Shown one piece after another: positions 47,365 to 56,987 of a stretch of DNA of 64,000 bases. The translations under genes and the position numbers were made by a program. Each line of letters starts with the position of its first letter. Positions within the stretch are counted from its first letter, which is position 1. Origin of the DNA: Methanothrix harundinacea (GTDB taxonomy: Archaea; Halobacteriota; Methanosarcinia; Methanotrichales; Methanotrichaceae); assembly GCA_002506535.1 (NCBI GenBank), contig DAXT01000018.1:72860-136859 (forward strand). The letters are read 5' to 3'. The notes beneath the pieces are model-generated. The model was given only the letters and a program-made list of their open reading frames with translations, was not told where the DNA came from and ran no database searches.

Positions 47365-50076
47365 CTATCCAGATCTCGGCTCCGCAGGTATCCCAAGGAT
47401 CTCGACTCTTTTGACAATGGTTTCCATGACGGTTTTCAGCTCTTCAGAGCTGAAGGTCGCGACAGCTTGGAATTCGCCGCCCGCCCCATCTGAGATCTTT
47501 GTGAGATGGAGGTACTGCTTCTCTGAGGCGCTGAAGTTACTCTCGATCCCGAGACCAATCGTGAAGACCTTGTAGCCGGATTCATTAGCCTCAGATATGT
47601 ATTCATCCAGCCTATTTCCGGGCTCAAACTCGCTGAACCCCGTAAGGAAGACGATGATCTTCGCCGAACCTTTCGACCACCCGTCAGCGTAGTCGCGCAG
47701 GACTGCGAGAGAGCCGTTGAGGCCTTCGTCGTAGTAGGTGAGGTCCGTCTCGACGCACATCTCGGACAGGTTATCCAAGATCTCAGCGAGACGGGCTTCG
47801 TTACCCACCAGGGGCGCAGGCCCAAAGAGGAGATCGCTTCTGTGGTCCCAGCTGACGATCGAGACGGTGGCGTTGCCGAAATGCGACCATGTCGAGACGA
47901 TCTCGGCGCTCTCGTTGGGATCCAGGCGGTAGTACTTTCTCATGCTGCCGGAGGTGTCGAGGGCGAAGACGATGAATGTGGCATTTGGTGGTAGGACCGT
48001 AACGTTCGAGGAGGTGTATGCCGAGACGTTGTACCCTGATTCAGGTTTACCATCAACTAGGACGAAGTTTGTCAAGACGCCCGACTCAGACCTGTTGATT
48101 CTGGCTTCGAGATAGATCGATCTGCTTTCAGAAGCGTTCAGTTCTCCCAGTTCCCAGGTGACGTTGTTCCTTGAGTTTGTGCCGTTATCCTTCGAGCTTA
48201 CGTAATCGAGTCCTTCTGGCAGAGTGTCGGTTACCGTGACCGGTTTCAGGGTCGCGTTACCCGTGTTCGTGACGCCGATTGTGAAGTTGATCAGAGTGCC
48301 GTTAGATCCTGCTGAGACTTTAGAAGTCTTGTTCACCGATATCGAGGCAATATTGATGGGAATGTCCTCTGAGTCGTTATCTGTAGCGTTGTAACCCGAC
48401 TCAGGCTTGCCCTCGACCCGGACTACGTTGGTCAGGATACTGGACTCGGACATGTTGATCCTCGCTTTGATGTGTACCACCCTGGATCCTGATTTGTCCA
48501 GCCATCCCAGATCCCATGTGACGATGTTTTCCGAATGGTGACCGTCATCTGTGGAGCCGATATAATCGAGTCCTTCAGGGAGAGAGTCGGTCAGGATTAC
48601 CTGATCGAGGGTCGCGTTCCCTGTGTTCGTTACGTTGATGGTGAAGTTGACAAGAGTGCCGTTGTATCCCGATGAAGGGTTGGCGGTCTTTTTCACCGAT
48701 ATTGAGGCGGTATCGACGAGCACGTCTTCGGAGTCGCTCGATGTAACGTTACTTCCCGAAGGTGGTGAGCCCGTAACCGTTACGTTATTGATCAGGTGGC
48801 CGAACTCTGAGCGGTTGATCCTCGCTTTGATGTGTACCACCCTGGATCCTGATTTGTCCAGCCATCCCAGATCCCATGTGACGATGTTTTCCGAATGGTG
48901 ACCGTCATCCGTGGAGCCGATGTAATCGAATCCTTCGGGGAGAGAGTCGGTCAGCATTACCTGATCGAGGGTTGCGTTCCCTGTGTTCGTTACGTTGATG
49001 GTGAAGTTGACAAGAGTGCCGTTGTATCCCGATGAAGGGTTGGCAGTCTTGTTCACCGATATTGAGGCGGTATCGACGAGCACGTCTTCGGAGTCGCTCG
49101 ATGTAACGTTACTTCCCGAAGGTGGTGAGCCCGTAACCGATGCCTTATTGGTCAGATGGCCGAACTCTGAGCGGTTGATCCTCGCTTCGATGTGTACCAC
49201 CCTGGATCCTGATTTGTCCAGCCATCCCAGATACCATGTGACGATGTTTTCCGAATGGTGACCGTCATCTGTGGAGCCGATGTAATCGAGTCCTTCAGGG
49301 AGAGAGTCGGTCAGCATTACCTGATCGAGGGTCGCGTTCCCTGTGTTCGTTACGTTGATGGTGAAGTTGACAAGAGTGCCGTTGTATCCTAAAGAGATGT
49401 CGCAGTTTTTCTTCAACAAGATTGGTGGATTAAGACTGGTATGCGTTCCGCCGGTATAAATGGACATATTCTCAAGAAGTTTCTGACCGTGCGGGTCATC
49501 ACCGATATAGACCGTATTGATCTTGATTTTCTTGTCTTTGATATCCTTGAGGGATCTCTTCAACGCACTGATACGAGGATTTTTCTCGTCATCAGGTTTT
49601 GGATCGTCTATTTCGAATCTGTATCGATCATTCTGATCAAAACCCGTATAAATAACCCCGTCTGATAAGAATATTATTGATTTATCTGCCTCGTCTGACT
49701 TAGAAAACATACTTACAGACATATTTAAACATTTGCTGAGATCCATATCTTCGGCGTTTATATTGGATCTCTTTATTTTTTCCAAGAATTCTTTATTAAT
49801 ATAATTATAAGATGACAGTTTATGTAAACGATATGTATTTTTATCTAAATATACTAAAAATCCGAACCTATGCCTGCCACCCAGCTCATCTACCAAGAGT
49901 AAAGCATGATCGAAACGTTCATGTCCAGGGTCCAAGTCCTTTATGCTTTTGGAGTTGTCTATCACCAAGACAAATTCCTGGCCCATTGAATCGTAGAATG
50001 ATTCCCCCTCACCATATGCCATGAGGATAACGAAAAATATTGCGATGCTAATCGATGCCAGGCGTTTAACCATCAT
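47365..50076 (-). CDS. Secreted protein with two vWA domains and four DUF11 repeats
   Basis: 903 residues. Signal peptide to about residue 22. N-terminal vWA domain (EFVLVIDNSKSI with a D-x-S-x-S-type MIDAS, then IIFLSDGV) at about 32-215. Four tandem DUF11 modules of 120 residues each follow (about 225-700), with NGTLVNFTINVTNTGNATL, LTDSLPEGLDYIGSTDDG and VVHIKARINRSE repeated almost unchanged. A second vWA (FIVFALDTSGSM, perfect MIDAS) fills about 715-900. Very rich in N-x-S/T glycosylation sequons. No C-terminal anchor is visible. Its ATG overlaps the stop of the preceding double-vWA gene by 4 nt. A cell-surface adhesion or matrix role is inferred. Confidence 0.8.
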   Translation of the reverse strand: MMVKRLASISIAIFFVILMAYGEGESFYDSMGQEFVLVIDNSKSIKDLDPGHERFDHALLLVDELGGRHRFGFLVYLDKNTYRLHKLSSYNYINKEFLEKIKRSNINAEDMDLSKCLNMSVSMFSKSDEADKSIIFLSDGVIYTGFDQNDRYRFEIDDPKPDDEKNPRISALKRSLKDIKDKKIKINTVYIGDDPHGQKLLENMSIYTGGTHTSLNPPILLKKNCDISLGYNGTLVNFTINVTNTGNATLDQVMLTDSLPEGLDYIGSTDDGHHSENIVTWYLGWLDKSGSRVVHIEARINRSEFGHLTNKASVTGSPPSGSNVTSSDSEDVLVDTASISVNKTANPSSGYNGTLVNFTINVTNTGNATLDQVMLTDSLPEGFDYIGSTDDGHHSENIVTWDLGWLDKSGSRVVHIKARINRSEFGHLINNVTVTGSPPSGSNVTSSDSEDVLVDTASISVKKTANPSSGYNGTLVNFTINVTNTGNATLDQVILTDSLPEGLDYIGSTDDGHHSENIVTWDLGWLDKSGSRVVHIKARINMSESSILTNVVRVEGKPESGYNATDNDSEDIPINIASISVNKTSKVSAGSNGTLINFTIGVTNTGNATLKPVTVTDTLPEGLDYVSSKDNGTNSRNNVTWELGELNASESRSIYLEARINRSESGVLTNFVLVDGKPESGYNVSAYTSSNVTVLPPNATFIVFALDTSGSMRKYYRLDPNESAEIVSTWSHFGNATVSIVSWDHRSDLLFGPAPLVGNEARLAEILDNLSEMCVETDLTYYDEGLNGSLAVLRDYADGWSKGSAKIIVFLTGFSEFEPGNRLDEYISEANESGYKVFTIGLGIESNFSASEKQYLHLTKISDGAGGEFQAVATFSSEELKTVMETIVKRVEILGIPAEPRSG
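48230..49390 (-). repeat. Four in-register 360-bp tandem repeats inside the vWA/DUF11 gene
   Basis: The sequence block CTGATCGAGGGT(C/T)GCGTTCC recurs at 48601, 48961 and 49321, exactly 360 bp apart. GGATCCTGATTTGTCCAGCC recurs at 48483, 48843 and 49203 with the same step. These three units are nearly identical at DNA level; a fourth at about 48241 keeps the register but has diverged. The identity implies recent duplication or gene conversion and a number of units likely to vary between strains. Confidence 0.9.
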
Positions 50077-52424
50077 GATATCTCTCCGATCTTTACATCG
50101 CCGTCCTCTGTCTTCAAGTTGATGACGTTGATCCCGGCGGCACCTTCGTCCGTAGCCTCTATATTGATACTACTGGGCCAAACGGTGGCGCCTATCCATT
50201 CGTAGGGGTGAGGGTTTTTGACGGCGATAAATATGATCAAGGTCCTCGCCTCTCCAGGGCTCATCCCGTCGGCGGTCCAGGTGAGGGTGGAGGTCCCGTC
50301 GGGGTTCTTCGAAAGATCGACGCCGCCGCCCGAAGGAACCGTCTCCTTCACCTCCAGGTCAGCGGGTAGGGTCTCGATTACGACTATGTCCCTGGGAGCG
50401 ATCCTCCCCGAGGCGTGGGCAACAGCATCCCGGAGAACATCCCTCAGCTCTTCGGAGTCGAGCCCGCCGATGGGGTAGAACCGCCCTCCAGTGATGCTGG
50501 CCATTCTGCTCAGGCTATCGTACTTGAGGGGCGACTCGAACTCGTCGATCTCCACCCCCACGGTGTATATCGCGTAGCCCCTCCGCTTCAGCTCGATTGC
50601 CAAATCGTCCAGACCCTCGCCAGGGCGGAACTCGTCGGGGCCGGTGATGAAGAGGACCACCTTTCCATCTCCGCCGAGATGGTCCCCGAACTCATCGTCC
50701 ACCTCCAGAACCCCCCGCAGGCCCGCCGAGTAGACCGTCTGGTCCGTCTCGTCGCAGAGTCCGGATAGCCTTTTCATGGCGGCGATGACATCCTCGAGGC
50801 TCTCCTCCAGGGGCCGCGGCGGTACCATCAGCAGATCCGCGCCTGAGCCCGTGCCATCGGTGCCGTACTCGTCCCAGCCGATGATCGATACATTGCTGAA
50901 GTCCGCCTCCGCAAAGGCGTAAATCTCCTCCTCGCTCATCCCCTCATATAGGAGCCTCATGCTCCCGGAGACGTCGAAGGCGAAGACTGCGTCGATCGCA
51001 GCATCGGGCCTCGAGACGGTGAGGTTGATGACGCCGGCTAGCTCGTCGGTCCCGTTCCAGTATGGCGTCGACCCGAAGATGGCGTTCTGGACGATGTTTA
51101 TGGTGTTCTCCTTCGATCCTCCCAGGTTAGCTTCAGGACATTTTGGGCAGGGGGAGCACACAAGACATGGGGGTTCATTCGGGATGCCGGTATCGTTGAC
51201 ACAAGGGCATTTGATTACGATTAAACCGTCGTCAGGGCAGTTGCAGCAGGGGCTGCCGCCGGGCCCCCATGGGAAGCTGAGATTGAAGTGTAGCGATGAA
51301 CCTTCTTCAAAATATAAAATATTTCCGGTGAAATTCAAACTGCAATTTATAGATATGTTGATATACGAATTATTACAGCCCATATCATTGCACCGAATAA
51401 CTTCCAAGGTGCGTTCTTTGATCGCCTCCTTCATGGGGCTTAAGCTTACGTTCGTGTTTTGTGCTGTATAGGTCATCTCAGATCCCGGCTTTCCTAGGGG
51501 GAAGGATCCGGGATTCTCGGAGCGGACTATGAAGGTCTCGGTCCAGCTTTCCCCTATGTAGAAATGGTTCCTCTGTACGCTTCCGTCATCCACTATCGGC
51601 TTCCAGGTGAACACCTTATCATCCCCTTCAACCTCGGAGCTCTGGATGGAGTAGATCAGATCTCCGGGAGCAATGTACCTCAGGGTGACGTTATTGCCAG
51701 CTAGACTCGTCATATCCTTATAAATTTTGATAAAGACGTTCTCGACGGTGGCATTATCTGCTGTGCTATAATTTCCTCTCGTTAAATTACTAATATTCTT
51801 TAGAACTAATTCACCCGCCTCATCTGCAGGAAAACCTATCGTCCATATATGGATGCCAGCGTCTCTGGCTCTATTTACCTCAGAAAGATAATCCTCGGGC
51901 TCTCTTGCACGAGTTGTGCCGTCAGTCAGGAGTATTATGTGTTTTTGAAGGTCGACGCTTTCGTTTTCAAACATTTCGATCGCCGGTTTCAATCCGTAAT
52001 ATAGATCTGTTGCACCATAAGAGCCAATTCCATTAATCTTCGTAATAACAGATTCAAAATTATTTGTCGGAGACTCTGCTTCAATGACTTGATCACTCCA
52101 GATGACGAGACCGACTTTGTCACTTCTGTTGTCCAAAACTCCTATGAAGCCCCTGGCCGCATCGAGCCTAGTATCATTTCTGTCATATTCAATCATGCTG
52201 GAGGAACTATCAATGGAGAGAACCACTTGTACAGGCCTAGGATCTCCCAAACCTTCTATCTTAAGCTTGACAACGCTCTCGCACGGAGTCCCGGAGCCTG
52301 CAATGCAGATCGGATTTGGGGATACGTCATGATATGTGACATTCAAATGAGGCGGTACAAATGATGATGCGAAAGCGAGGCTTGAAAGGCATAGTATGCT
52401 CATCACGAGGTTTCTCATTATCAC
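50073..52424 (-). CDS. Secreted protein with two vWA domains and a Cys-rich middle
   Basis: 783 residues. Signal peptide ends near residue 20. First vWA (about 60-235) starts VVLSIDSSSSM (MIDAS D-x-S-x-S) with IILLTDGTTRA; second vWA (about 470-670) starts AVFAFDVSGSM with VVLFITGPDEF. Between them lies a cysteine cluster (CCNCPDDG, CPCVND, CLVCSPCPKCPE) that could bind metal or form disulfides. A DUF11-like beta module follows the second vWA (VIETLPADLEVKETVPSGG, then TLTWTADGMSPGEARTLIIFIAVK). It overlaps the next vWA gene by 4 nt; the two second vWA domains are clearly paralogous. Surface protein. Confidence 0.8.
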   Translation of the reverse strand: MIMRNLVMSILCLSSLAFASSFVPPHLNVTYHDVSPNPICIAGSGTPCESVVKLKIEGLGDPRPVQVVLSIDSSSSMIEYDRNDTRLDAARGFIGVLDNRSDKVGLVIWSDQVIEAESPTNNFESVITKINGIGSYGATDLYYGLKPAIEMFENESVDLQKHIILLTDGTTRAREPEDYLSEVNRARDAGIHIWTIGFPADEAGELVLKNISNLTRGNYSTADNATVENVFIKIYKDMTSLAGNNVTLRYIAPGDLIYSIQSSEVEGDDKVFTWKPIVDDGSVQRNHFYIGESWTETFIVRSENPGSFPLGKPGSEMTYTAQNTNVSLSPMKEAIKERTLEVIRCNDMGCNNSYINISINCSLNFTGNILYFEEGSSLHFNLSFPWGPGGSPCCNCPDDGLIVIKCPCVNDTGIPNEPPCLVCSPCPKCPEANLGGSKENTINIVQNAIFGSTPYWNGTDELAGVINLTVSRPDAAIDAVFAFDVSGSMRLLYEGMSEEEIYAFAEADFSNVSIIGWDEYGTDGTGSGADLLMVPPRPLEESLEDVIAAMKRLSGLCDETDQTVYSAGLRGVLEVDDEFGDHLGGDGKVVLFITGPDEFRPGEGLDDLAIELKRRGYAIYTVGVEIDEFESPLKYDSLSRMASITGGRFYPIGGLDSEELRDVLRDAVAHASGRIAPRDIVVIETLPADLEVKETVPSGGGVDLSKNPDGTSTLTWTADGMSPGEARTLIIFIAVKNPHPYEWIGATVWPSSINIEATDEGAAGINVINLKTEDGDVKIGEIS

Positions 52425-52442
52425 ATTATCGCCTCCTTATTT

Positions 52443-53045
52443 TCAATAATATTTCACATAACCGAAATCGATCGTAGTATTTGCTGGATCATGTTCGTTG
52501 ATGACTACAATAGATCCTTTATGATCATTGCTGTCGTTCTCTTCATCGGCTGCATAAATCTTGTCTATTTCGCCCCACGGAAAGTTCCTTACATCCTCTG
52601 GTAAAGTGGGATCTTCAATCCTTATGTAATTTTTCCCGTATTTCTGCCCTTCTCCCGTCTTCACTACATATCTGCCGAACGGCACTATGAAGGAATAACT
52701 ACCGTTTGAATCGGAGAAGGTACTGTTGTAGAACACTTCTGTTTCGCCAACAGGAAGTATGTAAAGTGAGACATTAATCCCCGGAAGGCCTTCTTCACCC
52801 TCGTCTTGAATCCCATTCTCGTTGGAGTCGTTCCATACTAAGTCGCCGATGAGGCCCTTTTTAGCCATGAATCCGAAGTCTACGGTATCATTCTGCTCAT
52901 CATCTCCGAGGATCACATCATAAGTAAATATGTACCTGTAAATATCGTCCTCATAACCGCCTGATATAGAGGGCTGCGAATATGCAAAGGTGGCTGTGAG
53001 GAATAGAACCGCCATAGCCACCGATATGCTTCTATAACGTATCAC
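52443..53045 (-). CDS. Small secreted SdrD B-like protein
   Basis: 200 residues with signal peptide (ISVAMAVLFLTATFAYS). The central domain IGDLVWNDSNENGIQDEGEEGLPGINVSLY is the hallmark of SdrD B-type (Ca2+-binding prealbumin-like) surface repeats, with D/N-rich calcium ligands. The flanking motif NDTVDFGFM appears at the start and TTIDFGYV at the end, the form usually found between B repeats, so this is a single repeat flanked by half-units. It lies 18 bp before the double-vWA gene, so co-transcription is likely. Confidence 0.75.
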   Translation of the reverse strand: MIRYRSISVAMAVLFLTATFAYSQPSISGGYEDDIYRYIFTYDVILGDDEQNDTVDFGFMAKKGLIGDLVWNDSNENGIQDEGEEGLPGINVSLYILPVGETEVFYNSTFSDSNGSYSFIVPFGRYVVKTGEGQKYGKNYIRIEDPTLPEDVRNFPWGEIDKIYAADEENDSNDHKGSIVVINEHDPANTTIDFGYVKYY

Positions 53046-53165
53046 TCGAACCCCTCCCTATTTGGTGGTAGACCCTCGAAGATTTGGGCGCAGGCTGAGA
53101 ATCAGCCCAGCCCACCATATCGCACAAGCTTCTTTTTCTCGTTTCCTCATACCTGCTAGCACCTA

Positions 53166-53675
53166 TCACGCTGGAAGTGTATCGGTTGAACCTATCCCAT
53201 CGCTGTCGTTCTCGATGGTGCTTCCGGGAGCATATGGTATCGTGGGCTGGTAGCTGTCGTCGGGGAGAGTTTCTCTGTCAACATATACTTTATAAGTCCC
53301 GGGAGGGAGGCCGTCGAATCTATATGAACCGTCCTCTCCGGTGAACTGCTCACCGAATATGACGTCTTTATCTCCAAGCTTATAATAAAGGAGGATACGA
53401 ACGTCTTTGATCCCCAGCAGTCTGCCGCTGGCGTCAAAATCGTCCTGAATCCCATTTCTATTTAAGTCCAACCAGACCAGATTACCTATGGAGGAAGCAG
53501 GAGGATGGATAATAAATCCGAAATCTATGGTATCATTATATTCATTCGCGCCGAGATTAATCTCATCAGAGTAAATATAATTATTACTATCCCGTGATTC
53601 ATCCGGCTGGGCAGACGCCGTCCCTGCACCGAGGCAGAGCAACGCCATAAACATAAAGAAATAAACGTGCCTCAT
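53166..53675 (-). CDS. Small secreted SdrD B-like protein
   Basis: 169 residues from ATG 53673-53675 (MRHVYFFMFMALLCLG, signal peptide), preceded by GGAGATGGAG; a start five codons upstream is possible. It contains NDTIDFGFI, IGNLVWLDLNRNGIQDD and YRFDGLPPGTYKVYVD, the SdrD B pattern with D-x-N-x-N-G-I-Q-D calcium loop. It ends at a polar DSDGIGSTDTLPA without the final IDFG(F/Y) strand seen in its neighbour. Paralogue of the 52443 gene. Confidence 0.7.
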   Translation of the reverse strand: MRHVYFFMFMALLCLGAGTASAQPDESRDSNNYIYSDEINLGANEYNDTIDFGFIIHPPASSIGNLVWLDLNRNGIQDDFDASGRLLGIKDVRILLYYKLGDKDVIFGEQFTGEDGSYRFDGLPPGTYKVYVDRETLPDDSYQPTIPYAPGSTIENDSDGIGSTDTLPA

Positions 53676-53776
53676 CTCCATCTCCCTCATCCATGAAGAT
53701 CAATACTAGATCTTTATAGGTGTTTAATTCTTCTAATTGATAATCGTTTCGTCCTCCTCATCCTTCTCGGCCTGGT

Positions 53777-54877
53777 TCAGGCATCTTCCAGGCATCCGGG
53801 TTGGAAAGCCGGATCTCCGTTGCTATCCCGCGACCTGTCGTCCTCTGCTCTGTATTTGGTAGGCTTCCATCCTTCTCCAGGAAGGGTCTTTGTATCCACT
53901 TCCGCGATGTATTTACCGCTGGGCAACCCCTCGAAGCTGTAGTAGCCAGAGCGATTCGTCCTGGTGGAACCGATCTCCCAGCAGTCGCCTTCATATTCAT
54001 AATAGAGCTTCACCATCACTTCTGGAATTCCGGGCTCAAGCTCAATAACATCCTGAATACCGTCCTCGTTCCGGTCCCACCAGACGAAATCTCCGATGGC
54101 TCCAGAAAACTTTGGCTCATTGATTATCACATACCCAAAGAGCCTCGGCGGATCGGATGGGACCGACATGTCGAAGTAAACCCTGTCGGAAGCGTCGTAG
54201 ATGGGGAGGCTGATCGGATCGCCTAAGACGTTCCCGTTGGCGTTGTAGAATCTGACCTGGCCCCGGGCGAGGGGCGACCAGAAGGCGAAGTCGGGGCCGG
54301 GATGGAGGAGAAGGACCTCAGACCCGCGATCCGGATCGGAGCTCTTGACCCTCGTTCCTGGGGGGTGGCTCCCCGCCCAGGTGAGCCTCACGTCGCCGAC
54401 GGCCAGCTGCGATATAGGAGGGACGGTCTTGACGTAGACCGAGTCCATCGGATCGTACTGGCCCATCTTCTCTCCGATATCTGCATAGACGAGCCTTGGA
54501 TAGGGTGGATTGAAGGACGAAAGCTCCAGGCCGAGGTCTCCGTCTCCCGGACCCACCCTCGACCCTCCTGGTCCGAAGGGGGATGGCGTGAGCCTAATAT
54601 CCGCGAGGCTGACGGGGCCGGGGCCGAGATGGAGGAATAGAGGGTCTTTTTTGTCGTAGAATCCTGGCGCTATCCCAAGATCGAGGTACATTATCGTCAC
54701 AGGCCGCTGTACGAGACCGGGGGCAGAGGAGAAGTCCTCGACGATCAGAACCTCGCCTGCTTTCGTCGGATAAGATATCGATCCGAACTCCAACTGACCT
54801 GACGACAGGGTCACAAGCAGGAAAAGGAAGAGAATTGCACCGACCAGAGCATATATCCTCAGAGCCATTTTTCTCAA
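53777..54877 (-). CDS. Secreted repeat protein with C-terminal SdrD B-like domain
   Basis: 366 residues; signal peptide to about residue 28. The N-terminal 250 residues belong to the same unnamed family as the next two genes. Short units repeat: a Y-D-x-x-D-x-(V/L/I)-(Y/F) step (FYDKKDPLFLH, QYDPMDSVYVK, IYDASDRVYFD) and a D-(I/V)-R-L-T...G-(S/T)-R-V...D-x-D step. A C-terminal SdrD B domain follows (IGDFVWWDRNEDGIQDV, YYSFEGLPSGKYIAEVD). The fusion ties the two surface families of this region together. Function unknown. Confidence 0.7.
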   Translation of the reverse strand: MRKMALRIYALVGAILFLFLLVTLSSGQLEFGSISYPTKAGEVLIVEDFSSAPGLVQRPVTIMYLDLGIAPGFYDKKDPLFLHLGPGPVSLADIRLTPSPFGPGGSRVGPGDGDLGLELSSFNPPYPRLVYADIGEKMGQYDPMDSVYVKTVPPISQLAVGDVRLTWAGSHPPGTRVKSSDPDRGSEVLLLHPGPDFAFWSPLARGQVRFYNANGNVLGDPISLPIYDASDRVYFDMSVPSDPPRLFGYVIINEPKFSGAIGDFVWWDRNEDGIQDVIELEPGIPEVMVKLYYEYEGDCWEIGSTRTNRSGYYSFEGLPSGKYIAEVDTKTLPGEGWKPTKYRAEDDRSRDSNGDPAFQPGCLEDA

Positions 54878-55109
54878 GTCAAGATTCCTCCTTCCCCCCT
54901 CTGCGAACCAAACAGATCGATAACCTTAACTTTGAATCCAACTGGGATCTGGAAAGCACTGTAGGTCGTCGACGATATCATTCAGCCACAAATTACTGAT
55001 TTAATGATAAATATAGCTTTTTCTTTCAGAGCAGAAGGTTATCAGGCAAGACTATTCGAAGTCCTGATGCCACTTTAGCTAATAAAAAGAGAGAGCGCCC
55101 ATCGGCGCT

Positions 55110-55907
55110 CTAATTGCTCATTTGTATGGCGTTGGGCGTCAGGTAGCCGAAGTTGCGGGGATACGCTGCGGGGCTGGATACGTCGAAGTAGACGATATCG
55201 GGTCCGTCATAAATCGGCGGGCTCGGCCAGCTGCCGCTCATCCCGGCGGGGTCGGTATAGAGGTTTCCGTTGGCGTTGATGAACCTAATCACCCCCCTCG
55301 CTCCCGGAAGCCATAGGTTGAAGCTGGGTCCGGGATGCAGGACGGAGCATATGGCGCCCTTATCAGGATCGGAGTTCAAGACCCTCGAGCCCGGCGGGCC
55401 CTCGGGGGAGTCCAACCTGATATCCCCAAGGCCGATCTTGTCGAGGGGATTTACTATCTTGATGTAAACCGGGTCATCCAGATCGTACTGCCCCATGATG
55501 CTGCCTTCGTCCAGGAAGACCATTCTCGGCAGGCCGGGTGGAAAACGCCTCAGACCCGTCTCATAATCGCCATCTCCACCCTGTACCTTGGAGCCCGGGG
55601 GGCCGAAGGGCGAGCCCGTCAGCCTGATATCATTGACCTTAACCTTCGATCCTGCTAATGAGACCTCTCCTATGTGGAGATATACGACGTCATCCAGGTC
55701 GAGCATTTCTGGATTCGATCCACCATTGGAATATCCCATCTGGACCGGGGTCTGTTTCATGGCTCCCGCTGAGGCGAAGTCCTCGACGATATCTCCATTC
55801 TCCGGACTTGAGTTTGTTACTCTGTAGCCGAACTGGCCATGACCCCCACCGATACAGAGCATCAAGATAAGGGCCACAAGAGCCCAGGCCCCCTTCGATC
55901 TCTTCAT
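55110..55907 (-). CDS. Secreted repeat protein, same unnamed family
   Basis: 265 residues from ATG 55905-55907 (MKRSKGAWALVALILMLCIGGG), preceded by GGGGATGAA; an ATG seven codons upstream is the alternative. Repeats: LDDVVYLH, YDLDDPVYIK, YDGPDIVYFD; and NDIRLTGSPFGPPGSKV / GDIRLDSPEGPPGSRV, each followed by a D-x-D. Ends ARGVIRFINANGNLYTD and NFGYLTPNAI, the same closing block as its neighbours. No anchor. Confidence 0.7.
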   Translation of the reverse strand: MKRSKGAWALVALILMLCIGGGHGQFGYRVTNSSPENGDIVEDFASAGAMKQTPVQMGYSNGGSNPEMLDLDDVVYLHIGEVSLAGSKVKVNDIRLTGSPFGPPGSKVQGGDGDYETGLRRFPPGLPRMVFLDEGSIMGQYDLDDPVYIKIVNPLDKIGLGDIRLDSPEGPPGSRVLNSDPDKGAICSVLHPGPSFNLWLPGARGVIRFINANGNLYTDPAGMSGSWPSPPIYDGPDIVYFDVSSPAAYPRNFGYLTPNAIQMSN

Positions 55908-55946
55908 TTCATCCCCTCCAAATACCACAAGAAGTTCCTCTGCTCA

Positions 55947-56711
55947 TCAACCAGTAATTCGGACGTTGTTCGCAACCACAAATCCGAAGGGATAACCCCC
56001 CAGGGCTACGCTGGGCAGAGATAGATCGATGTAGACGTCGTCGCTGTAGTCGTATATGGGGTCTCCATTCCCGTCGACGTTCCCGTTGGCGTTGTAGAAC
56101 CTCAGGGTGGCCACAGGACCTCCGCCGGAGACGGGAACGATCATGGGGATCGCAGGTCCGTCTCTATCGGGATGGTAGTCGAGGACCTTCGTCCCCGGAG
56201 AGAGCCCCAGGACCGGTCCAAGCCGGACATCTTTGGTGGCGGTTCTGGCGCCGATGGCAGCAGGGGTCATGGCCAAGACATATACCGGGTCCCTGAGATC
56301 ATAACCCTGGCTGCCGTACAGATCCGCATAATAGATGCCTGCTGCTTGACCGGGTAGCGGCGTGAGAGGCTTGTTTATGTCATTGTCCAGAGCCGTCACT
56401 TTGGTGCCGGCACGATATACTCCGTAATCGGTAAGCCTGATGTCGTTAGCGTCAATGATGTTATTTCCGAGCATATCCAGATAGATGGTGTCACCGTCGT
56501 CGTAGATCCCGGGGTTAGCTCCGGTGTCCCAGTAGCCGAGAGTTGGATTAAGCGGAAGTGGGAAATCCTCGAGAAAACGGCCCACGTCGGCGTCCCCTGT
56601 CATCACCTTAGACCCGAACTGTCCCAGAGCGCCGTTCAAGCTAAGGGCCAGGATCAGTCCGGTCAAAATAATGCCCTTCTTCAGTCCCTTCAAATTATAA
56701 CCCCCCTTCAT
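55947..56711 (-). CDS. Secreted repeat protein, same unnamed family
   Basis: 254 residues from ATG 56709-56711 (MKGGYNLKGLKKGIILTGLI, then a signal peptide ending at ALGQ). A CTTATAAG-type TATA lies about 25-30 bp upstream, consistent with a nearly leaderless mRNA; the longer frame to 56843 passes through the promoter. Repeats: YDDGDTIYLD, YDLRDPVYVL, YDYSDDVYID; NDIRLTDYGVYRAGTKV; closing RFYNANGNVDGNGDP. First gene of a unit with 55110 (39-bp gap). Confidence 0.7.
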   Translation of the reverse strand: MKGGYNLKGLKKGIILTGLILALSLNGALGQFGSKVMTGDADVGRFLEDFPLPLNPTLGYWDTGANPGIYDDGDTIYLDMLGNNIIDANDIRLTDYGVYRAGTKVTALDNDINKPLTPLPGQAAGIYYADLYGSQGYDLRDPVYVLAMTPAAIGARTATKDVRLGPVLGLSPGTKVLDYHPDRDGPAIPMIVPVSGGGPVATLRFYNANGNVDGNGDPIYDYSDDVYIDLSLPSVALGGYPFGFVVANNVRITG

Positions 56712-56987
56712 ATTTCTGATATCATATACAGTCTTTCGTAATCTTATAAGTACTTTTTTGGGATCAGGTAGGTCAGAATAGTCTCGAAAGATCTGAATCT
56801 CCGATTTACGGCCTCTTACGCAGGAGAGAATAGCATTCTTCATAAACGCTGCTCAAATCAGCCAGACCAGACGGCCGGATAATCGGCTCGGCAACTGTCT
56901 GGTGAGGGGGACCGGTGGCCCCCCCCGGTCTGGAGAAGCTTAATAACGGAACCCCTGATATATTTGGCCAGACCGAGGAGGATTCGC

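Noticed and set aside
52089..52364. 91-codon plus-strand frame opposite the first vWA gene
   Set aside because: Antisense to a clear vWA coding region; no independent evidence.
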